A stretch of 64,000 nucleotides of DNA from Nordella sp. HKS 07. GTDB taxonomy: Bacteria; Pseudomonadota; Alphaproteobacteria; Rhizobiales; Aestuariivirgaceae. Made by a program: the position numbers and the translations under genes. This document shows positions 34,261 to 40,754 of the stretch, one piece after another. The DNA is taken from positions 3,242,001-3,306,000 of the forward strand of contig NZ_CP049258.1 of assembly GCF_011046735.1 (NCBI RefSeq), read 5' to 3'. Within the stretch, counting starts at the first letter, position 1; every line of letters starts with the position of its first letter. The notes beneath the pieces were generated by a model. That model did no database searches. It had not been told where the DNA came from and saw only the letters and a list, made by a program, of their open reading frames with translations.

Positions 34261-34328
34261 TCACCGACTCATAAAGCGCATCCAGATTTGGCTGAAGCGA
34301 GTTTGACGAGAGCAAGGTAGTTTTCGCT
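34261..34328 (-). mobile_element. IS5-family 3'-end remnant (68 bp)
   Basis: TCACCGACTC...TTTTCGCT matches 34818-34885, the C-terminal end of the truncated IS5 transposase, with two differences (an A/G change and one missing T). The two copies are direct repeats that flank the EthD gene. The remnant begins some 50 bp after the exporter stop and directly abuts a coding-like fragment at 34328. Confidence 0.75.
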
Positions 34329-34445
34329 TCGACGGTAACTACACGTTCCCGATCGTCGACCGGTTCGGCACCGGCTACGTCACCATGGATCAGATGGGCC
34401 AGCACTACGCCGATCCCGGAGAGTTCAACGCTACGCCTACGCCGA
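34328..34445 (+). pseudogene. Coding-like gene fragment abutting the IS remnant
   Basis: Read on the plus strand from the exact end of the IS remnant, one frame gives a natural-looking peptide (FDGNYTFPIVDRFGTGY, then VTMDQMGQHYADPGEF). It runs into the antisense of the EthD gene near 34450 and has no start codon of its own until an internal ATG. I do not recognise the family. It looks like the tail of a gene cut by IS-mediated rearrangement. Confidence 0.35.
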
Positions 34446-34450
34446 AGCCC

Positions 34451-34765
34451 CTACCCTTCAACGACTTCGCTGATCTGCACGATGGGGGCGATGTCCGTAT
34501 AGCTGGCGACGTCCGCGGCGATCTCCGCGCGGTGGGGACCCAACGCCTCCTGGAATGTCGCCAGACTCGGCGAGTAGACGTGGCACGCCGCGACGAACTC
34601 CGGCGCGCTTCCAGGTTCGCGACCCGCAAGGCCCTTATCGATCTCGTAGCGCAGGCAGGCATCGCCGAGCCGTTCCTGGATCAGTGGCATATGGCGGGTG
34701 CGGTAGTAGTCGTGATCGAATTTCGAACCGCCATCGGCCGGATAGTAGACACTCATCTTGATCAT
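34451..34765 (-). CDS. EthD-family protein
   Basis: 104 aa from ATG 34765, with AGGAG nine bases upstream; the open frame continues further upstream only as antisense shadow of the IS. The EthD-like dimeric ferredoxin fold is shown by MIKMSVYYPADGGSKFDHDYY, TRHMPLIQERLGD and a short C-terminal strand (DIAPIVQISEVVEG). EthD relatives assist degradation of ethers or polyketides, often with unclear chemistry. It is a passenger between two IS5 remnants, with no pathway genes around it. Confidence 0.85.
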   Translation of the reverse strand: MIKMSVYYPADGGSKFDHDYYRTRHMPLIQERLGDACLRYEIDKGLAGREPGSAPEFVAACHVYSPSLATFQEALGPHRAEIAADVASYTDIAPIVQISEVVEG

Positions 34766-34817
34766 CGTCGGGCTCCTGCATGAACGCCTCTCCGAGCGTT
34801 CGAGGGGCCTTCCTAGC

Positions 34818-35487
34818 TCACCGACTCGTAAAGCGCATCCAGATTTTGGCTGAAGCGAGTTTGACGAGAGCAAGGTAGTTTTCGCTGTACTTTTCGAAGC
34901 GGGTGGCGACGGCACGGAAGTGCTTGAGTTTGCCGAAGAAGCATTCGACGAGGTTACGGTACCGATAGAGGAAGGCGCTGAACGGCGGGCGGCGTTTGCG
35001 GCCGGGCATCGGCTTGATGTTGGCCCATGCGCCGCGCGCGGCCATCTCGAGGCGCAAGGCATCACTGTCGTGGGCGCGATCGGCGAGCAGCACGTCGCCG
35101 CCGCCGAGCGTATCGCGCATGCCGGCGGCGCTCCTGCCATCGTGTGCTTGTCCGGGCGTCAGCTTGAGCGCGATCGGCAGGCCGCGCGCATCGACCAGCG
35201 CGTGGATCTTGGTGGTCAGTCCACCGCGCGAACGCCCCATGCATCTGTCGTCAGGCTCACGCCCCGGGGGCGGTATCCGGCGCGCCCCCTTTTTACCGTT
35301 GGCACCATGCTGGTGAACCCGGATCGACGAGCTGTCGATCATCTGCATATCGCCATCGTAAGCCCTTGATACAGCATCGAAGGGCTGGTCCCAGACGCCC
35401 GCCTTGCGCCATCTGACGAAGCGGTTGTAGCAGGTCGTATACGGGCCGCAGCGCTCGGGAATGTCCGCCCACGGCGAGCCGGTCCGG
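34818..35487 (-). pseudogene. IS5-family transposase, 5'-truncated
   Basis: About 223 residues of a DDE transposase from RTGSPWADIPERCG to the stop at 34818. The three acidic residues are visible: D in MQMIDSSSIRVHQHG, D in LLADRAHDSDALR, and E in NLVECFFGKLKHF. The N-terminal ~40 residues normally preceding RTGSPW are missing; homology stops at about 35487 where the TGTCACCGAAAC repeat cluster begins. An open frame runs on to 35576 through repeat sequence but has no transposase homology. Probably inactive. Confidence 0.85.
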
Positions 35488-36113
35488 TATTTCGGTGACA
35501 GTGCATTCAATACCATGCCGTTCGGTATTTCGGTGACAGTGCATTCAATACCATGCCGTTCGGCGCAGCCGATCAATTAAGTGCACTGTCACCGAAACCA
35601 GTGCACTGTCACCGAAACACCCACTATCACCGAAACTCACGATCAATTAAGTGCACTGTCACCGAAACTCTCGATCAATTAAGTGCACTGTCACCGAAAC
35701 ACCCAGCGTATTTCGGTGACAGTGCATTCAATACCATGCCGTTCGGCGCAGCCGATCAGTTAAGTGCACTGTCACCGAAACACCACTGTCACCGAAACTC
35801 ACGATCAATTAAGTGCACTGTCACCGAAACTGCAGTCATCAACCCGAGGCACCCCGCGCGGCTTGCTCGGGTATTTCGGGTATTCGGTGACAGTGCATTC
35901 AATACCATGCCGTTCGGCGCAGCCGATCAATTAAGTGCACTGTCACCGAAACACCACTGTCACCGAAACTCACGATCAATTAAGTGCACTGTCACCGAAA
36001 CTCTCCACTGTCACCGAAACACCACTGTCACCGAAACTCACGATCAATTAAGTGCACTGTCACCGAAACTGAACGAAACTCAGAAACTCAAATTAAGTGC
36101 ACTGTCACCGAAA
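35488..36113. repeat. Cluster of TGTCACCGAAAC repeats (about 15 forward, 4 inverted)
   Basis: The 12 bp core TGTCACCGAAAC, usually preceded by GTGCAC, recurs about 15 times on the plus strand (e.g. near 35587, 35657, 35689, 35770, 35819, 35941, 35990, 36058, 36102; one copy reads TATCACC). Its complement occurs four times (35490, 35528, 35710, 35883). Three longer units of about 75 bp carry an inverted core, a linker with CAATACCATGCCGTTCGGCGCAGCC, then AATTAAGTGCACTGTCACCGAAAC, so each unit is palindromic at its ends. A 38 bp block at 35488 is duplicated in tandem at 35526. No transposase accompanies it. It resembles piled-up terminal repeats of an insertion element (possibly IS21-like multi-repeat ends), which is inference. 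Confidence 0.8.
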
Positions 36114-36114
36114 C

Positions 36115-36302
36115 TCAGCTCTGTGACGTCAGAACTGCCGGCTGGTCTGATCGAGGAGGCGAAGGCTGCATTCACGATAGGCTTCAACGGGGCGGCTGCA
36201 TTCAGCGCTGTCAGCATCACGATTTTGGCCGTCCTCGCCGCGCGGGCGTTACGGCATGTCGAAACGCTCACGGGTTCCGCTAAACGACCCGCGGGGGAGT
36301 AA
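36115..36302 (+). pseudogene. Second, diverged 3' end of the DHA2 exporter gene
   Basis: The plus strand encodes SSVTSELPAGLIEEAKAAF and on to the end of an exporter C-terminus, closely similar to the last 60 residues of the gene at 32628-34208, including the stop TAA and the following CCGATGCG. Nucleotide identity looks about 80%, so this is an old paralogue tail, not a recent copy. The 5' portion is gone, replaced by the repeat cluster, whose reading frame happens to run into it. Confidence 0.8.
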
Positions 36303-36315
36303 CCGATGCGGAATG

Positions 36316-37476
36316 TCAGCTGCCCTGCACCAGCCGGAGCTGGGCATCCTCGCCGGCGATCTTCGCCGGCTCCTCGACATCGAGCTGCTCGATGCGCAGG
36401 CCGCGTTTGGTGATCTTGTCGGCGGAGAGGCCGAGCTTCTCGAGGTCCGTGCTCGCCTGGCCGAAATGGCGCTGCAGGTCGAGCACCCGGTCCTTGAGCC
36501 GGACGACATCCTCGAGCAGCCGCGCCACCTCGATCTTGATGACGCCCGCCTGCTCGCGCATGCGCGCATCCTTGAAGATCGCCTGCATGGTCTGGATCAG
36601 CAGCATCAGGACATTGGGCGACGCGATGATCACCCGCTCGCGATGCGCCTTCTGGAGGACGTCCTCGAAGCGCTCATAGAGATCGGCATAGATCGATTCC
36701 GACGGTACGAACATGATCGCCGTCTCATGCGTCTCCCCGGCGATGAGATATTTGCCGGCGATGTCCTTCACATGCAGGATGACGTCACGGCGCAATCTCG
36801 TCTCGGCCGAGCGGATGTCGTTCTCGCCGCTGGCGACTTTCAGCGCGTTGAAGGCCTCGAGCGGGAATTTGGCATCGAGCACCAGGCGCAATTCGGAATC
36901 GGGCAATTTGATCAGGCAGTCCGGCCGCGAGCCGTTCGACAACGTCGCCTGGAATTCATAGGCCTGGGCATGCAGCCCGTCGCGGATGATCGCTTCCATG
37001 CGGGCCTGTCCGTAGGCCCCACGCGCTTGCTTGTTGGCGAGGATGTCCTTCAGCGAGACCATCTCGGAGGAAAGCTGGGTGAGATTGGCCTGCGCCGTGT
37101 CGATCACCGCCAGCCGCTCATAGAGATGCTTGAGCGAGAGGTGGGTGCGTTCGGACTGCTCATTGAGGCCGCGCCCCAGCCTGTGGCTCACCTGGTCGAG
37201 CCGTTCATCGAGGGTGCGCGCCAGATGCTGCTGGCCGCTCGCCGCCTGGTCGGTGAAGCTCCTGAGCTGGCCCGCCATTTCGGCCAGGCGGAATTCGAGC
37301 TCGGAGGCCCGGCGCAGGGTTTCGAGGCTTTCCTCGCGCCGCTGCTTCTGACCGCGCCAGGCCATGACCGCGGTGATGATGAGAAGGAGAAAGGCCAAAG
37401 CGGCGCCGGCGAGCAGGATCTGGCCCAGGCTGAAAGCCTGGCTGCCGATCTGGAGGCCGGTCTGATCGAGGGTCAT
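36316..37476 (-). CDS. rmuC: DNA recombination protein RmuC
   Basis: 386 aa. An N-terminal membrane helix (LGQILLAGAALAFLLLIITAVMAW) is followed by a coiled-coil region (about 40-150) and the RmuC nuclease-like domain: LEAIIRDGLHAQ-type segment, CLIKLPDSELRLVLDAKFPLEAF, HVKDIAGKYLIAGETHETAIMFVPSE, and ERVIIASPNVLMLLIQTMQ. RmuC limits rearrangements at inverted repeats and is structurally related to PD-(D/E)XK enzymes. It converges with the exporter remnant and shares a short divergent promoter region with the next gene. Confidence 0.94.
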   Translation of the reverse strand: MTLDQTGLQIGSQAFSLGQILLAGAALAFLLLIITAVMAWRGQKQRREESLETLRRASELEFRLAEMAGQLRSFTDQAASGQQHLARTLDERLDQVSHRLGRGLNEQSERTHLSLKHLYERLAVIDTAQANLTQLSSEMVSLKDILANKQARGAYGQARMEAIIRDGLHAQAYEFQATLSNGSRPDCLIKLPDSELRLVLDAKFPLEAFNALKVASGENDIRSAETRLRRDVILHVKDIAGKYLIAGETHETAIMFVPSESIYADLYERFEDVLQKAHRERVIIASPNVLMLLIQTMQAIFKDARMREQAGVIKIEVARLLEDVVRLKDRVLDLQRHFGQASTDLEKLGLSADKITKRGLRIEQLDVEEPAKIAGEDAQLRLVQGS

Positions 37477-37594
37477 GGCCCCATCCTACGCGATTCGGGC
37501 CGCCAAATACAAAACAAGAACGCTTGTCGTCCGGGACAATCTTCATAAAGCCGGCAGGTTTTGCGGTAACATAGGGATGAAAAGGAGAGCCCCC

Positions 37595-37996
37595 ATGCTG
37601 CGCCCATTGCTTGTATCGCTGACGATCGCGCTTGCCGCATCGACGGCCGGGGCCGCCGAGATCACCGGCCGTTATGTTCTGGAGAAAGTGGAGCAGGGCT
37701 ATCTCAGGCTCGATTCCGAGACCGGCGTCATGTCGCTATGCGCCGCCCGCGCCGGTGTCTGGGAATGCCTGGCCGTCAAGGATCAGGGCCTCGACGGGAC
37801 CGAGGAACTGGCCCGGCTGCGACGCGAGAACGACGCCTTGAAGAAGCGTGTCGCTGAGCTCGAGAAGAGCGGCGCCACCACAAAATTGCCGAGCGACCAG
37901 GAGGTCGACCGCATGATGGACATCTTCGGCAAGATGTTCGACCGCTTCCTCGATTTCGCGCGCGAGATGGATGGCAAGGACGGTACCGCGCTGTGA
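37595..37996 (+). CDS. Small secreted protein with C-terminal coiled coil, unknown function
   Basis: 133 aa from ATG 37595, chosen because AAAGGAGAG lies eight bases upstream and the signal peptide then starts normally (MLRPLLVSLTIALAASTAGA-AEI). The mature protein has a short beta-like domain (GRYVLEKVEQGYLRLDSETG with two cysteines in MSLCAARAGVWEC) and a coiled coil (LRRENDALKKRVAELEK), then an acidic tail. I do not recognise the family; it may be periplasmic. Upstream in-frame codons overlap rmuC and are probably not translated. Confidence 0.75.
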   Translation: MLRPLLVSLTIALAASTAGAAEITGRYVLEKVEQGYLRLDSETGVMSLCAARAGVWECLAVKDQGLDGTEELARLRRENDALKKRVAELEKSGATTKLPSDQEVDRMMDIFGKMFDRFLDFAREMDGKDGTAL

Positions 37997-38324
37997 CGAA
38001 AGTGTTCGTCAACTCGCTGGAGCGCTAAATCAATTCATCGGTTGCTGGACGCCCGTCCAGAAAAAATGAGACCCGTCCGTCCACAACGGGACGGACGGGT
38101 CATTGGCACACGCAAGCTCGGGACGGCGACAGGAGCCGCGCGCGCCAACTCGTAAATGCGAAGGATCTCAGATGGGAAGCCCCCCTTCCCTTGGCACATG
38201 AATAGCCGATGATCCCCCGCTGGATCAGAGAGCAGGTTGATCTCCGTTCGTGGTCACATCGGGGTGAGACTGTGGCAAACATCGGGCATATTCGCGTCGG
38301 GACCAAGGACAATTGGTTGAATAT
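37997..38324. other. 328 bp gap with terminators
   Basis: Contains two hairpins (38045-38060 and 38070-38101, listed separately as a terminator). A perfect 14 bp palindrome GTTGAATATTCAAC (38316-38329) overlaps the iminopeptidase stop. Nothing else recognised. Confidence 0.5.
38060..38101 (-). terminator. Rho-independent terminator of the iminopeptidase gene
   Basis: A 13 bp perfect stem GACCCGTCCGTCC/GGACGGACGGGTC (38070-38101, six-base loop) is followed on the minus strand by TCATTTTTT. A second small hairpin CTGGACG-CC-CGTCCAG at 38045-38060 next to the A run may serve the plus-strand gene. Confidence 0.8.
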
Positions 38325-39275
38325 TCAACTATAGGCGTCCGTAACGTTAACGAGCGACGACGCAAGCGCCGGCTCCGTGCCCGTATGTCCGGCCTCGGTG
38401 ACGAGCTCGAAACGCGCTTTCGGCCAGGCTTTATGCAGCGCCCATGCACTCGCCACGGGCGTCACGACATCGTAGCGGCCCTGGATGATGGCGCCCGGAA
38501 TGTCCTTCACGCGCCACGCCTCCTTCAACGCTTGCCCATCCTCGCGGAAGAAGCCGCGATTCATGAAGTAGTGGCATTCGATGCGGGCGAAGGCATAGGC
38601 AAAGCGGTCGTCGGCAGCCTGCAGGATGCGCTCCTTGTTGGGCAGCAGCGAAAGGCAGGTGCTCTCCCACACGCTCCAGGCGCGGGCGCAGGCGCCGAGC
38701 GTCGCCGCGTCGTCCCCGGTGAGCCGATTGTGATAGGCGGCGATCATGTCGTGCCGCTCGGCTTCCGGGATGGGCGCCTGATAGGCCTCAAAGGCATCGG
38801 GAAAGAGCCAGCTGGCACCGTCCTGATAGAACCAGCGTAGCTCGGCCTGACGCAAAAGGAAGACGCTGCGCAGGATGAGCTCGCTGACCCGCTCCGGATG
38901 GGTCTCGGCATAGACAAGGGCCAGCGTCGATCCCCAGGAGCCGCCCAGCACCTGCCAGCGCTCGATGCCGAGAAATGCGCGCAGGACCTCCATGTCGGCG
39001 ACGAGATCCCAGGTCGTGTTCTCGCGCAGCTCGCCGAAGGGTGTCGATTTCCCGCAGCCGCGCTGATCGAACAGAATGATGCGATAGGCCTGCGGATTGT
39101 GGAAGCGGCGTAGGAAAGGCACGATGCCGCCACCGGGTCCGCCATGCAACACCACGACCGGTTTGCCTGACGGATTTCCGCACTCCTCATAATAGATCTC
39201 GTGCAAGGCGGAGACCTTCAGCCTGCCGGTGCGATAGGGCTCTGTTTCGGGATAAAGCAGTCTGTGGGCGTTCAT
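38325..39275 (-). CDS. pip: Prolyl iminopeptidase
   Basis: 316 aa from ATG 39275 (MNAHRLLYPETEPYRTG is the family N-terminus; the longer upstream frame is not conserved). Alpha/beta hydrolase with oxyanion HGGPGGG, FDQRGCGKSTP, nucleophile Ser in GGSWGSTLALVYAE, a late Asp in QGRYDVVTP and His in EAGHTGTEPAL. Releases N-terminal proline from peptides, cytoplasmic. Single gene ended by a strong terminator; divergent from the response regulator gene. Confidence 0.95.
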   Translation of the reverse strand: MNAHRLLYPETEPYRTGRLKVSALHEIYYEECGNPSGKPVVVLHGGPGGGIVPFLRRFHNPQAYRIILFDQRGCGKSTPFGELRENTTWDLVADMEVLRAFLGIERWQVLGGSWGSTLALVYAETHPERVSELILRSVFLLRQAELRWFYQDGASWLFPDAFEAYQAPIPEAERHDMIAAYHNRLTGDDAATLGACARAWSVWESTCLSLLPNKERILQAADDRFAYAFARIECHYFMNRGFFREDGQALKEAWRVKDIPGAIIQGRYDVVTPVASAWALHKAWPKARFELVTEAGHTGTEPALASSLVNVTDAYS

Positions 39276-39368
39276 GCGGCAAGCCTTGGCCTTTGGGAGG
39301 TGAAGCGATAGATTGCGGAAAACAGAGAAGGCCAGCGCAACTGGCCGGTTAAGGGAGGATGGGGCGGA

Positions 39369-40025
39369 ATGCCAGTTTATAGGGTCATCATCGTCGATGA
39401 TCATCCATTGTTTCGCGTCGCATTGAAACAGGCCTTGAGCGGGGCTTTCAAGGGCATCAAGCTCGATGAAGCGGGCACGCTCGATGCCGTGACGGCCCAC
39501 CTCGATCGTGACAGCGACGTCGATCTGATCCTGCTCGATCTCAAGATGCCGGGCGTCCAGGGGCTATCCGGCCTCATGTTCCTGCGCGCCCAGTATCCCG
39601 CAATTCCGATCGCCATCGTCTCGGCGAGCGACGAACCCCATATCATTCGCCGCGCCCTCGATCTCGGCGCCTCCGGCTTCATCCCGAAATCGCTCGCCGT
39701 CGAGGAGATGCGCCGGGCGATCGCCGCCATTCTGGAAGGAGGTATCTGGGCCCCCGAGGGGCTCGATGCCGTCAGCGCGGCGGACCGCGAGGGCGATGCC
39801 CTGGCGCAGCGTGTCGCCACGCTGACGACGCAGCAGATGCGCGTCCTCATGATGCTGAAGGAAGGGCTTCTCAACAAGCAGATTGCCTTCCAGCTCGGCG
39901 TCTCAGAAGCCACCATCAAGGCGCATGTCTCGGCCATATTGCAGAAGCTCGATGTCGGCAGCCGCACCCAGGCGGTCATCGCCGCGGCCCGCATCGACGG
40001 TGAAGGCCACGCGGCCGCCGGATAA
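39369..40025 (+). CDS. LuxR/NarL-family response regulator
   Basis: 218 aa. N-terminal receiver domain with the acidic pocket VDDH (residues 10-12), phosphorylation site Asp57 in LILLDLKMPG and the Thr/Ser and Lys positions in SASDEPHI and FIPKSLAVEEM. C-terminal LuxR helix-turn-helix (QQMRVLMMLKEGLLNKQIAFQLGVSEATIKAHVSAIL in outline). It converges on the symporter-histidine kinase, stops touching (40025/40026), so the two are likely cognate partners, a pairing common for this kinase type. Confidence 0.93.
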   Translation: MPVYRVIIVDDHPLFRVALKQALSGAFKGIKLDEAGTLDAVTAHLDRDSDVDLILLDLKMPGVQGLSGLMFLRAQYPAIPIAIVSASDEPHIIRRALDLGASGFIPKSLAVEEMRRAIAAILEGGIWAPEGLDAVSAADREGDALAQRVATLTTQQMRVLMMLKEGLLNKQIAFQLGVSEATIKAHVSAILQKLDVGSRTQAVIAAARIDGEGHAAAG

Positions 40026-40754
40026 TCATTCCGCCGCCTGGGCCTGGGCGGCGAATTGCGCCAACGTGGCGCGCAATGCCGCCGGCTTCACCGGCTTGCG
40101 CAGATATTGAACGCTCTGTTCCGCCGCGCGTTCCTGGACAAGGCGCGAACGGTCGGCGGTGATCAGGATCGCCGGCACCGGTCGCCCGGCGATCTCGCGC
40201 AGGCGCTCGATCAGGATGAGCCCGTCGTCCCGGTGGAGATGATAATCGGCGAGGATGACGTCGACCGCCTCCGCTTCCGCCGCGAAACGGTCGAGCGCTT
40301 CGGCGGCGCTGCGCGCGGTGATGACGCGCGCCTCCCAGCCGCCGAGCAGCGCCTGCATGGCATCCAGGATCTGCGGCTCGTTGTCGACGACGAAAATGGT
40401 GAGCCCGCCGACACGGTTATGCAGGCGGGAAACGGCGCGCGGACGCTTCTGCACCAGCTCATGGCGGGACGCCAGCGGCACCGTGATCGCGAAGCACGAG
40501 CCGCGCCCCGGCCGCGAGATCAGGTGGATCGGATGCTCGAGCATCCGGCCGATGCGCTCGACGATCGAGAGGCCGAGACCGAGGCCCGGCTCGACGCCCT
40601 TGTCCTGGCCAAGGCGCTCGAACTCCTGGAAGATCACTGTCTGATCATGCTCGGCGATGCCGGGCCCTGAATCGTGCACTTCGATCCGCAAGCCGTCCCC
40701 GGTGCGGCGGCAGCCCATCAGGGACACGGCCGCTGCGCGTATATTTGATGGCAT
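40026..40754 (-). CDS. Histidine kinase ATPase end plus receiver domain (downstream half of a frameshifted hybrid kinase)
   Basis: Nominal 242 aa; the first few residues are spurious. From LMGCRRTGDGLRIEVHDSGPGI the HATPase domain continues (N and G1 boxes ahead in the other frame; here DSGPGI and GLGLGLSIVERIGRML), then a C-terminal receiver (IFVVDNEPQILDAMQALLGG, phospho-acceptor Asp in VILADYHLHRDDG, KPVKPAAL). It completes the 40645-43575 reading frame: removing one base from the GGG at 40721-40723 joins SNAIKYTRSGRV to LMGCRRTGD with no gap. Confidence 0.85.
   Translation of the reverse strand: MPSNIRAAAVSLMGCRRTGDGLRIEVHDSGPGIAEHDQTVIFQEFERLGQDKGVEPGLGLGLSIVERIGRMLEHPIHLISRPGRGSCFAITVPLASRHELVQKRPRAVSRLHNRVGGLTIFVVDNEPQILDAMQALLGGWEARVITARSAAEALDRFAAEAEAVDVILADYHLHRDDGLILIERLREIAGRPVPAILITADRSRLVQERAAEQSVQYLRKPVKPAALRATLAQFAAQAQAAE

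Noticed and set aside
35488-36113. CRISPR array
   Set aside because: Repeats occur in both orientations with irregular spacing, and the intervals are themselves repeated; no cas genes.
35553-36302. 249-codon frame across the repeat cluster
   Set aside because: Built from repeated LSALSPK/CTVTET units of the DNA repeat; only its last ~60 residues are real homology, to the exporter tail.
38316-38329. Perfect palindrome GTTGAATATTCAAC as an operator
   Set aside because: It overlaps the 3' end and stop of the iminopeptidase gene with no start nearby, so a regulatory role is unlikely.
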